Shown one piece after another: positions 47,023-56,600 of a DNA stretch of 64,000 nt. The stretch spans positions 114,573,065-114,637,064 of the forward strand of contig OX578142.1 in assembly GCA_951213105.1 (NCBI GenBank). Direction: 5' to 3'. How positions within the stretch are numbered: the first letter of the stretch is position 1; each line of letters starts with the position of its first letter. This DNA comes from Amaurobius ferox. Taxonomy: Eukaryota; Arthropoda; Arachnida; Araneae; Amaurobiidae. The position numbers and the translations under genes are program-made. Below the pieces are notes generated by a model that searched no databases, had not been told where the DNA came from, and worked only from the letters and a program-made list of their open reading frames with translations.

Positions 47023-50000
47023 TTATTTTTTTATTTTAAAGTGTCCGTAGGCATAACTTGTAATACCGTCCTCGAGCAAATATCTTTTATCATCAATGGG
47101 TGACAAAGCCACCTTGTTCTGGCATACAGTGAATAGTTTATGATGGCTACTATCAATTCTAATCTGTTCTTCCATGGTAGGTCTAACACTCAACAGGCAT
47201 TGTCTATAGTCATTGTGTGTAATTTTCCGTGCAACCACATGTGTAGAAACACCTTTAGCTCTTTTCTTTTCTCCAGCAGCTGATAGAATAGAGTACATTT
47301 TAGGTCTAAGTCCTATAAACTCTTGAATGGGGGTCGAATTCAGTTCATCTTTAAAATATCCAATACGCTTTTTATTGTCTTCACTGAAGAGGGGATGATC
47401 CTTGGGATAGTCAGAAAAATCATACAAGTGTTTATGCTGGTTCATATCTTCATAAATATCAGCAGTTTGGATTTCATAAGCCAATGAATCAGTATCGGTG
47501 AAGAGAAGCGAAGCTTTTTCACCATATTGGCTTTTAATATGTTTATAATGAAACTCATACATCAGGAGTTTAGATAACTCCAAGATAGCAAAGCCAACGT
47601 ATATAGGCCGGTTCATTAAAATGCAATTCCTTACACGTTCAACACCCACCAGATCTTCGCTAAAAATCCTGATAGCTCTAAAAGCTGGAGATGCCACCAC
47701 CTTCAGGGCCCGCTTTGAAGAATTCACTAGTTCAATATTCACTCGATTTCGAAGATTCTCCATCGTTTTTCCAAACACAGCGTTATTAAGCAATTTAAAA
47801 AAGTCTTTCTCAAAATTAGTCTTTGCCTTCTTTCTTTCTTCTGTGTTAAATTGGATGTATTTCTCCAACCAGGGCTTCTGATTAAATTTTAAGGTCTTGT
47901 GAATTTTCTTGAGTCTTAAACCTAATGATAGGTATAGCTGAAGGTTCCGATAGTGAACAATATAATGTTTCTTGTCATGCAGATTGGGTACCAATTTCGT
48001 AGTACTAACAAAATGTCCATGATGTAACTGTTGAACTAGTCGTTCAGCATAGGGGGAGAGCATTTCTCGTTCAATCTTCACCCTTTCAGGGGCTAGAGGG
48101 TATTCATTATGATAATCATGTAAGGATTCAGGATACTCCAGATCCACTTCAAATATATATCCCTCTTGGGTATTATCCTTTAGACTCATTATCCAGAATT
48201 CATTCAAATTTTCTGTAGATATCCATTCAAAGCCACCATAGGGCAGTGGTTGAGACATGGCCCAACCATATAGGTTATTAGCATCAAGATAGATAATGTG
48301 CTTATCAGGCTTAGAAGAATCGTAATTTTCCAAATAACGATTATTAGCCTCGGATCTATGCTGACTTATCATACATATGCCACCGCGGATTCCACGTTCT
48401 ATAAACAGTAACATATTTTCATCTGTAAGTAGTTCCAGGGTTTGCTCAGTCATTTTCAAAGAGGCCTGCCAAGCCAGTCCAGGGGCGGTCATCATATGAG
48501 CGGCGTCTAAATCATAGTTCTTCTTGCAAATTTTTCGAAAATTCTCGAATACATCGGCTAACAGTAGCACATCCGTTTTTACATACAGGTCGTGATATTC
48601 TCCCAAGTTCTTTATGTTAAAGGTGTTCCATACTGTTTGGGCATGCCGATAATCTTCACTCTTAATATCTTCGCCTTTAATATCATTATGAAATGCAGAA
48701 GGGGGAGGGAGCACATTTTCATCAAATTTTTGAAAGGATGTCATATAGCTATAGGGATATACTCCTTTCCTAATAAGAGCATTCTGTTGTACTATATCAG
48801 GGAAATGTTCTCTGAGAATATAAAATTCACTCAAGTCTAAATTGGAAACTAGCTTTTCCAGGGAAGCATTCAGAAACTGTAGGCTATCAATAAATTGTAA
48901 ACAGACACGGGGCCCCTCTTTCTTTGAAATCTTAAAAGATATGTATTTTTCAATATTAGTGGCAATCACATCAATTTTATGGTCTTGCAATTTCCCAAAA
49001 CTCAGCATAATATGATGAGAGTCATAATTTTTTAAATTATGAAACACTACAGGAATATTAATACTTTGTCTATAGTTAAGATTACAGGCATTATGCAGGG
49101 CACCTCTATAGGCTCCAGTCACGTGATTGTGATCATGCACACGATCTGTTTTCAGTTCACGATGGCACACGTTACAATGGGTAGCTCTTTCAAAGTCAAC
49201 CTCATTCTCTTTAGTCATTCGTAGTGGTTTAACATAACGTAATTTTTCTCCAAGATACTGTTTCTCCATTATCAAGTTGTTAAGAAAATGATTCACAGGG
49301 TCGATACCTCGATACACAGTAGCTTGTTTCAGGCATTTTCCATCAGGCCCTATAATAACATAAGCATATCCACAAGGTTCATGAATCGCTAGTCTATGCG
49401 TGTAAGATCTAATATTCGAGGGTTTAGTAGTGTCTTCTTTAACGATCAGGGCTTCAAAGTCAGCATAAATGATGAAAGGGATAGAATGCTGATACTGTTT
49501 GTTCGTGAATTGGAGATATTTCTGATCTTCCGAGGGCATTTTAATGCGCTGAGGTGCATGTTCTTTACAATATTGAGCATGATCTTGCAAAAGATCGTCT
49601 CTACTGTAACGATGTAAACATCTATAACATATATATTGGGCTCCATTGTGCTTAGTTATATCTCCCAGCAAGCGTGACATATTCCTTATGAGAGTATAGT
49701 GTTGCTTATCTTCATCACTAATCAACAGGAGATTCACACAGTCTTCATCTTCACGTTTGGATATATGCAAAGGAAAAATCTCTTCGTCTTCATATCCATA
49801 TACATTTATTCGTATATTATTCAATTTTTCAATCTGAGGAATCTTCACAACTGAGATAGGGTATCGAATATCTCCAAGTTTAATGTCATTCTCAAAACTT
49901 TTATAATGTGACACTCTTTCAGGCTTATATTCACGGGATATATAGTATTTGTGGGCCAATAGGCACCACATCAGGCATTTCTCGTCTTCATTTCGAATAT

Positions 50001-50838
50001 TGAGTAAAGCTTTCTTGGCTGCAAGTTTTGTTGGCAAAGGTAGATAGCTAGAAGCTGCAAGAGGCTTATACTTTGCACAGAAAACATCTATCTTTCGCAT
50101 CTTTTGTAAAGTCCATCCAGAGCCTCGGCTGACAAATTCTTCGAATAACTTCAAGATTTGTGAAAAAGCTTCTTCAACATTGTTGGGAGGGGTATCATCA
50201 CGAAGTTCTGTCACAACATCTGTTCTAAAATATGAGCTGGATACCTCTTGGCCATTTGCAATATCACGAATAAATTGCACATCCGCAATAAGATACCACT
50301 TAATAGATCTGTATGCATCAAGTTCGTCTTTTAATATCTTCAATAGCTGAGGGCGAATTTCATCAAAACATAGCATAAGATCCCCCTCTACACTTTCAGT
50401 GGGTTCCAGAGTGTGTACAGAGAATACATCTAAACCCTTCATCTTCTTCGCTGCAATCTTGGGGCGTTTATTAGAAGTTGAGGGTAAAGCAGGAGCTTTT
50501 CTCTTTTTAGAACCATGTTCAATACGCTGATGGTGCAGGGCATCACTTTTCTTGCTGAATATAAGTTCACAATGCTTGCATTTCACACCATCCTTCAGAT
50601 GAAGTAACAGGTGGCGCTTCAGATTATCTCGTCTAGTAAACTGTATGGAGCATTGAGTGCATTCAAACACTTTAACGGGAGAATGCATATTCGCATGTCT
50701 AGCCAAGTCTTCCTTACGAACAAATGCACGTTCGCATACTTTACATCGATAAGTCAAGGCATCATCGTCAGAATGAATCTTCATATGTCTTGCTAAGGCA
50801 TCTTTTCTGGAAAAGTGCTTATTACAAGATAAACACAC
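47023..50838 (-). CDS. polB: Polinton-type family B DNA polymerase, left copy, exon 2
   Basis: Main exon of the left-arm polymerase; transcription runs right to left, with a 29-codon first exon at 51146-51232. Its mirror at 53675-57490 is described in detail. It differs from that copy by His instead of Arg in the MISQ(H/R)RSE segment and Leu instead of Ser in VA(L/S)SPIDDK near the C-terminus. All exonuclease and polymerase motifs are present and the frame is fully open over 1,271 codons. The acceptor AG precedes the codons for VCLSC. An open frame reaching 50862 starts at a TTG inside the intron and is not the true start. Confidence 0.9.
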   Translation of the reverse strand: MCLSCNKHFSRKDALARHMKIHSDDDALTYRCKVCERAFVRKEDLARHANMHSPVKVFECTQCSIQFTRRDNLKRHLLLHLKDGVKCKHCELIFSKKSDALHHQRIEHGSKKRKAPALPSTSNKRPKIAAKKMKGLDVFSVHTLEPTESVEGDLMLCFDEIRPQLLKILKDELDAYRSIKWYLIADVQFIRDIANGQEVSSSYFRTDVVTELRDDTPPNNVEEAFSQILKLFEEFVSRGSGWTLQKMRKIDVFCAKYKPLAASSYLPLPTKLAAKKALLNIRNEDEKCLMWCLLAHKYYISREYKPERVSHYKSFENDIKLGDIRYPISVVKIPQIEKLNNIRINVYGYEDEEIFPLHISKREDEDCVNLLLISDEDKQHYTLIRNMSRLLGDITKHNGAQYICYRCLHRYSRDDLLQDHAQYCKEHAPQRIKMPSEDQKYLQFTNKQYQHSIPFIIYADFEALIVKEDTTKPSNIRSYTHRLAIHEPCGYAYVIIGPDGKCLKQATVYRGIDPVNHFLNNLIMEKQYLGEKLRYVKPLRMTKENEVDFERATHCNVCHRELKTDRVHDHNHVTGAYRGALHNACNLNYRQSINIPVVFHNLKNYDSHHIMLSFGKLQDHKIDVIATNIEKYISFKISKKEGPRVCLQFIDSLQFLNASLEKLVSNLDLSEFYILREHFPDIVQQNALIRKGVYPYSYMTSFQKFDENVLPPPSAFHNDIKGEDIKSEDYRHAQTVWNTFNIKNLGEYHDLYVKTDVLLLADVFENFRKICKKNYDLDAAHMMTAPGLAWQASLKMTEQTLELLTDENMLLFIERGIRGGICMISQHRSEANNRYLENYDSSKPDKHIIYLDANNLYGWAMSQPLPYGGFEWISTENLNEFWIMSLKDNTQEGYIFEVDLEYPESLHDYHNEYPLAPERVKIEREMLSPYAERLVQQLHHGHFVSTTKLVPNLHDKKHYIVHYRNLQLYLSLGLRLKKIHKTLKFNQKPWLEKYIQFNTEERKKAKTNFEKDFFKLLNNAVFGKTMENLRNRVNIELVNSSKRALKVVASPAFRAIRIFSEDLVGVERVRNCILMNRPIYVGFAILELSKLLMYEFHYKHIKSQYGEKASLLFTDTDSLAYEIQTADIYEDMNQHKHLYDFSDYPKDHPLFSEDNKKRIGYFKDELNSTPIQEFIGLRPKMYSILSAAGEKKRAKGVSTHVVARKITHNDYRQCLLSVRPTMEEQIRIDSSHHKLFTVCQNKVALSPIDDKRYLLEDGITSYAYGHFKIKK

Positions 50839-51145
50839 CTGCAAGAGATAAAAAAAATACAAGACCTTAGTATAAACACGCTATTCTCGGTAACAATGTA
50901 ATACATTTCAGATGTATATATATCATTACAAATGTATATAAAGTAATTGCTAACCCATTATACTATCCCCATTAGAAATAATAAAATTCCTGAATTAAAG
51001 AATATATTCAGATACAAGACATTTCATGTAAGATTCCCAAGACATTTCATTCATAAAAACACTCATTAAAAAAGTTGTTACGCATCATAAAAATACAAAG
51101 TTTAATAAAATGAGAGAATAAAATCACATTAAAACAAGTACTTAC
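50839..51145 (-). other. Intron of left polB (phase 0, 307 bp)
   Basis: On the minus strand it starts GTAAGT and ends in a pyrimidine-rich tract with TTGCAG. It mirrors 53368-53674. Both flanking exons end on codon boundaries. Confidence 0.7.
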
Positions 51146-51232
51146 ATGTCCAATCCTGTTCAAAGAGGGTGCATTACGCACGTCAGTAACGGTAAGGATA
51201 GTACCTCCGATATTACTTTCTAAGGCAAACAT
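51146..51232 (-). CDS. polB: Left polB, exon 1 (29 codons)
   Basis: ATG at 51232-51230 opens 29 codons ending at a GTAAGT donor in phase 0. It is identical in the right arm. Its residues have no zinc-ligand pattern; fingers begin directly after the splice junction. It is inferred from splice consensus and phase match rather than from transcripts. Confidence 0.6.
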
Positions 51233-51326
51233 ACTCGCAGAGCAACTTCAAACGCGTCCTAACAGCACAAAATTCACAGCAGAAATGATAAAATCGCTGC
51301 TTAAAGACCACCTACATCCATTCATA

Positions 51327-51422
51327 AAAAATAGTTCCTGGTGTATCCTTCCGCCAAGGTCACCCCAAGGTTATCTCTAAAGAGTTCTTGATGTATCCGT
51401 AAGCCAAGGGCATGCCAAGGTC
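51327..51422 (-). promoter_or_regulatory. Tandem ~59-bp unit upstream of left polB
   Basis: Two imperfect copies of a unit with (G/A)ACCTTGG, GGATACA(T/C)CA and GAACT(C/A)TTT lie about 95-190 bp before the start codon. Mirrors 53091-53186. The location suggests a promoter or enhancer; no TATA box was identified with confidence. Confidence 0.35.
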
Positions 51423-52018
51423 ATGTGATAGTTATATCACGGTTACCGCTATATTGACAACACGCGAATGTAATTATGCACACATCCGATAAAAAATAAA
51501 CAATTCATTCAACATCGCAATCGATTCTTTTTAATAATCGTAATCGATATATTAAATAAATTCACATCTTAAAAAATAATAGATTTTAATAAAATAATGA
51601 AAGAAAATCCCTTTGCGAGACCCCTTAAAACCCCCAATCCTTAAACAATACAACAACGCGCAAGCATAAAAACCCCCCCGAATAACATATACTCCTCTCT
51701 CCCCCTCCCTCCCCGAGACACCAACACTCACTTCCCCATACACTAAACGTAACCCATAGCAACCGGAATCCATAATAAAACATTCACCTTCACCCCCAAC
51801 GTACATCCAAATACACAGTCATTCAACGTGAAACCCGTATTTTTACAGCAAAAATCACTTTACAGGGATTCATAGAACAAAAAATAATAAAAAATCAACA
51901 AATTCACCCAGAAACTAGCTAAAACCCTCAAATTACTTATAATTATCATCTACATATGCTATATAACCATTTACAACCTTAAAAAGGTGAGTATGCTAGT
52001 AGTAAAGGAAAGCCGGTT

Positions 52019-52290
52019 CACCGGCAGTGGCTCAGCGATGCTCAGCGCTCAGCAAAATGGCCGCCATCTTGAATTCCGTAATCCTGGACGGGGGTGTAAA
52101 AGGGGGGAAACTAAAAAAAAGTGGGGGTAAAAATTTTGGAGAAACTTTTTGTCGGGTGGCAACGATGTCGTAGTCTTGTACGAGGGGTTCAGGGGGAAAT
52201 AAATTTTTTGGAATGAGATTTTTTCTAAGTAGGGAAGAAACTTTTTGAGGGATGGCAACACCGGCAGTGGCTCAGCAACGTTTAGCGCCC
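52019..52290 (+). repeat. Two direct-repeat pairs in the palindrome centre
   Basis: CACCGGCAGTGGCTCAGC at about 52019 recurs at about 52259 (240 bp apart), each followed by a similar GCTCAGCGC / GTTTAGCGC. AGAAACTTTTTG(T/A)...GGTGGCAAC-type sequence at 52139-52163 recurs at 52234-52259. Confidence 0.75.
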
Positions 52291-52413
52291 CATAGCGTCT
52301 AAAAGGGGTACTAATAGGGAAATTAGGAATTTTGTGAAAATTAATAAAAAATTGAGTTTTTAAAATTTTTTAAAAACTTTTTTAATTTTATCAAAATATT
52401 ACATAGAGGATAC

Positions 52414-52456
52414 TTTCTGGAAATATCAAAAAATATTTATTTTTTCTTTCCAGAAA
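52414..52456. promoter_or_regulatory. Inverted TTTCTGGAAA/TTTCCAGAAA pair (heat-shock-element-like)
   Basis: A perfect 10-bp inverted repeat, 52414-52423 and 52447-52456, with a 23-bp AT-rich loop. Each arm also reads TTCNNGAA, the core arrangement of heat-shock elements. Either a hairpin or a control site is possible; function is inference. Confidence 0.35.
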
Positions 52457-53090
52457 CTATTTTTAGGCGGCATTGCTCTAACCGCATTCTGGCGAACCCA
52501 CCTTCCTTTACTACTAGCATACTCACCTTTTTAAGGTTGTAAATGGTTATATAGCATATGTAGATGATAATTATAAGTAATTTGAGGGTTTTAGCTAGTT
52601 TCTGGGTGAATTTGTTGATTTTTTAGGATTTTTTGTTCTATGAATCCCTGTAAAGTGATTTTTGCTGTAAAAATACGGGTTTCACGTTGAATGACTGTGT
52701 ATTTGGATGTACGTTGGGGGTGAAGGTGAATGTTTTATTATGGATTCCGGTTGCTATGGGTTACGTTTAGTGTATGGGGAAGTGAGTGTTGGTGTCTCGG
52801 GGAGGGAGGGGGAGAGAGGAGTATATGTTATTCGGGGGGGTTTTTATGCTTGCGCGTTGTTGTATTGTTTAAGGATTGGGGGTTTTAAGGGGTCTCGCAA
52901 AGGGATTTTCTTTCATTATTTTATTAAAATCTATTATTTTTTAAGATGTGAATTTATTTAATATATCGATTACGATTATTAAAAAGAATCGATTGCGATG
53001 TTGAATGAATTGTTTATTTTTTATCGGATGTGTGCATAATTACATTCGCGTGTTGTCAATATAGCGGTAACCGTGATATAACTATCACAT

Positions 53091-53186
53091 GACCTTGGCA
53101 TGCCCTTGGCTTACGGATACATCAAGAACTCTTTAGAGATAACCTTGGGGTGACCTTGGCGGAAGGATACACCAGGAACTATTTTT
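53091..53186 (+). promoter_or_regulatory. Tandem ~59-bp unit upstream of right polB
   Basis: Two copies with GACCTTGGCATGCCCTTGGC and AACCTTGGGGTGACCTTGGC at their cores, each followed by GGATACA(T/C)CA(A/G)GAACT. Same arrangement as 51327-51422. Confidence 0.35.
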
Positions 53187-53280
53187 TATGAATGGATGTA
53201 GGTGGTCTTTAAGCAGCGATTTTATCATTTCTGCTGTGAATTTTGTGCTGTTAGGACGCGTTTGAAGTTGCTCTGCGAGT

Positions 53281-53367
53281 ATGTTTGCCTTAGAAAGTAA
53301 TATCGGAGGTACTATCCTTACCGTTACTGACGTGCGTAATGCACCCTCTTTGAACAGGATTGGACAT
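53281..53367 (+). CDS. polB: Right polB, exon 1 (29 codons)
   Basis: The ATG at 53281 begins 29 codons closed by a GTAAGT donor at 53368. Joined in phase to exon 2 at 53675 it gives a predicted polymerase of 1,300 residues. A read-through frame ends shortly inside the intron, which supports splicing. No better in-frame ATG lies between the acceptor and the first zinc finger. Confidence 0.6.
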
Positions 53368-53674
53368 GTAAGTACTTGTTTTAATGTGATTTTATTCTCT
53401 CATTTTATTAAACTTTGTATTTTTATGATGCGTAACAACTTTTTTAATGAGTGTTTTTATGAATGAAATGTCTTGGGAATCTTACATGAAATGTCTTGTA
53501 TCTGAATATATTCTTTAATTCAGGAATTTTATTATTTCTAATGGGGATAGTATAATGGGTTAGCAATTACTTTATATACATTTGTAATGATATATATACA
53601 TCTGAAATGTATTACATTGTTACCGAGAATAGCGTGTTTATACTAAGGTCTTGTATTTTTTTTATCTCTTGCAG
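53368..53674 (+). other. Intron of right polB (phase 0, 307 bp)
   Basis: GT(AAGT) donor, pyrimidine-rich tail TTTTTTTTATCTCTTGCAG, AG acceptor at 53673-53674. AT-rich throughout. Confidence 0.7.
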
Positions 53675-56600
53675 GTGTGTTTATCTTGTAATAAGCACTT
53701 TTCCAGAAAAGATGCCTTAGCAAGACATATGAAGATTCATTCTGACGATGATGCCTTGACTTATCGATGTAAAGTATGCGAACGTGCATTTGTTCGTAAG
53801 GAAGACTTGGCTAGACATGCGAATATGCATTCTCCCGTTAAAGTGTTTGAATGCACTCAATGCTCCATACAGTTTACTAGACGAGATAATCTGAAGCGCC
53901 ACCTGTTACTTCATCTGAAGGATGGTGTGAAATGCAAGCATTGTGAACTTATATTCAGCAAGAAAAGTGATGCCCTGCACCATCAGCGTATTGAACATGG
54001 TTCTAAAAAGAGAAAAGCTCCTGCTTTACCCTCAACTTCTAATAAACGCCCCAAGATTGCAGCGAAGAAGATGAAGGGTTTAGATGTATTCTCTGTACAC
54101 ACTCTGGAACCCACTGAAAGTGTAGAGGGGGATCTTATGCTATGTTTTGATGAAATTCGCCCTCAGCTATTGAAGATATTAAAAGACGAACTTGATGCAT
54201 ACAGATCTATTAAGTGGTATCTTATTGCGGATGTGCAATTTATTCGTGATATTGCAAATGGCCAAGAGGTATCCAGCTCATATTTTAGAACAGATGTTGT
54301 GACAGAACTTCGTGATGATACCCCTCCCAACAATGTTGAAGAAGCTTTTTCACAAATCTTGAAGTTATTCGAAGAATTTGTCAGCCGAGGCTCTGGATGG
54401 ACTTTACAAAAGATGCGAAAGATAGATGTTTTCTGTGCAAAGTATAAGCCTCTTGCAGCTTCTAGCTATCTACCTTTGCCAACAAAACTTGCAGCCAAGA
54501 AAGCTTTACTCAATATTCGAAATGAAGACGAGAAATGCCTGATGTGGTGCCTATTGGCCCACAAATACTATATATCCCGTGAATATAAGCCTGAAAGAGT
54601 GTCACATTATAAAAGTTTTGAGAATGACATTAAACTTGGAGATATTCGATACCCTATCTCAGTTGTGAAGATTCCTCAGATTGAAAAATTGAATAATATA
54701 CGAATAAATGTATATGGATATGAAGACGAAGAGATTTTTCCTTTGCATATATCCAAACGTGAAGATGAAGACTGTGTGAATCTCCTGTTGATTAGTGATG
54801 AAGATAAGCAACACTATACTCTCATAAGGAATATGTCACGCTTGCTGGGAGATATAACTAAGCACAATGGAGCCCAATATATATGTTATAGATGTTTACA
54901 TCGTTACAGTAGAGACGATCTTTTGCAAGATCATGCTCAATATTGTAAAGAACATGCACCTCAGCGCATTAAAATGCCCTCGGAAGATCAGAAATATCTC
55001 CAATTCACGAACAAACAGTATCAGCATTCTATCCCTTTCATCATTTATGCTGACTTTGAAGCCCTGATCGTTAAAGAAGACACTACTAAACCCTCGAATA
55101 TTAGATCTTACACGCATAGACTAGCGATTCATGAACCTTGTGGATATGCTTATGTTATTATAGGGCCTGATGGAAAATGCCTGAAACAAGCTACTGTGTA
55201 TCGAGGTATCGACCCTGTGAATCATTTTCTTAACAACTTGATAATGGAGAAACAGTATCTTGGAGAAAAATTACGTTATGTTAAACCACTACGAATGACT
55301 AAAGAGAATGAGGTTGACTTTGAAAGAGCTACCCATTGTAACGTGTGCCATCGTGAACTGAAAACAGATCGTGTGCATGATCACAATCACGTGACTGGAG
55401 CCTATAGAGGTGCCCTGCATAATGCCTGTAATCTTAACTATAGACAAAGTATTAATATTCCTGTAGTGTTTCATAATTTAAAAAATTATGACTCTCATCA
55501 TATTATGCTGAGTTTTGGGAAATTGCAAGACCATAAAATTGATGTGATTGCCACTAATATTGAAAAATACATATCTTTTAAGATTTCAAAGAAAGAGGGG
55601 CCCCGTGTCTGTTTACAATTTATTGATAGCCTACAGTTTCTGAATGCTTCCCTGGAAAAGCTAGTTTCCAATTTAGACTTGAGTGAATTTTATATTCTCA
55701 GAGAACATTTCCCTGATATAGTACAACAGAATGCTCTTATTAGGAAAGGAGTATATCCCTATAGCTATATGACATCCTTTCAAAAATTTGATGAAAATGT
55801 GCTCCCTCCCCCTTCTGCATTTCATAATGATATTAAAGGCGAAGATATTAAGAGTGAAGATTATCGGCATGCCCAAACAGTATGGAACACCTTTAACATA
55901 AAGAACTTGGGAGAATATCACGACCTGTATGTAAAAACGGATGTGCTACTGTTAGCCGATGTATTCGAGAATTTTCGAAAAATTTGCAAGAAGAACTATG
56001 ATTTAGACGCCGCTCATATGATGACCGCCCCTGGACTGGCTTGGCAGGCCTCTTTGAAAATGACTGAGCAAACCCTGGAACTACTTACAGATGAAAATAT
56101 GTTACTGTTTATAGAACGTGGAATCCGCGGTGGCATATGTATGATAAGTCAGCGTAGATCCGAGGCTAATAATCGTTATTTGGAAAATTACGATTCTTCT
56201 AAGCCTGATAAGCACATTATCTATCTTGATGCTAATAACCTATATGGTTGGGCCATGTCTCAACCACTGCCCTATGGTGGCTTTGAATGGATATCTACAG
56301 AAAATTTGAATGAATTCTGGATAATGAGTCTAAAGGATAATACCCAAGAGGGATATATATTTGAAGTGGATCTGGAGTATCCTGAATCCTTACATGATTA
56401 TCATAATGAATACCCTCTAGCCCCTGAAAGGGTGAAGATTGAACGAGAAATGCTCTCCCCCTATGCTGAACGACTAGTTCAACAGTTACATCATGGACAT
56501 TTTGTTAGTACTACGAAATTGGTACCCAATCTGCATGACAAGAAACATTATATTGTTCACTATCGGAACCTTCAGCTATACCTATCATTAGGTTTAAGAC

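Larger units (their letters stand above)
46020..52010 (+). repeat. Left arm of the 6-kb inverted repeat
   Basis: 5,991 bp. Differences from the right arm found by eye are single bases at 47105 and 48359 and an adjacent pair at 51886-51887. Order from the outer end: GAGGCGG subterminal repeats, ~137-bp subterminal repeats, polyadenylation signal, polB (minus strand), promoter-side repeats, a pyrimidine/purine-skewed stretch (51600-51800) and the junction with the centre. Confidence 0.9.
52011..52502. other. 492-bp unique centre of the palindrome
   Basis: The only part of the element that is not mirrored. Next to the junction about 18 bp still show weak mirror similarity (GGTTCACCGG against GGTTCGCCAG). 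It holds two pairs of direct repeats, a G-rich left half (GGGGG runs at 52088-52138), a YY1-like GCCGCCATCTTG at 52060-52071 and an AT-rich right half with an inverted TTTCTGGAAA. It encodes no recognisable protein. It separates two divergent promoters, so it could act as a shared control region or as the loop left by a snap-back event. Confidence 0.8.

Noticed and set aside
47023..50862. Polymerase start at 50862 (and 53651 in the other arm)
   Set aside because: The frame opens at a TTG inside the pyrimidine-rich end of the intron. The acceptor and phase-matched exon 1 give a better start.
51552..51806. 84-codon open frame, duplicated at 52707-52961, between the palindrome centre and polB exon 1
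   Set aside because: It starts with ATG and is open in both arms, but duplication is automatic from the palindrome. Its composition follows a G/T-skewed low-complexity tract and no domain is recognisable.
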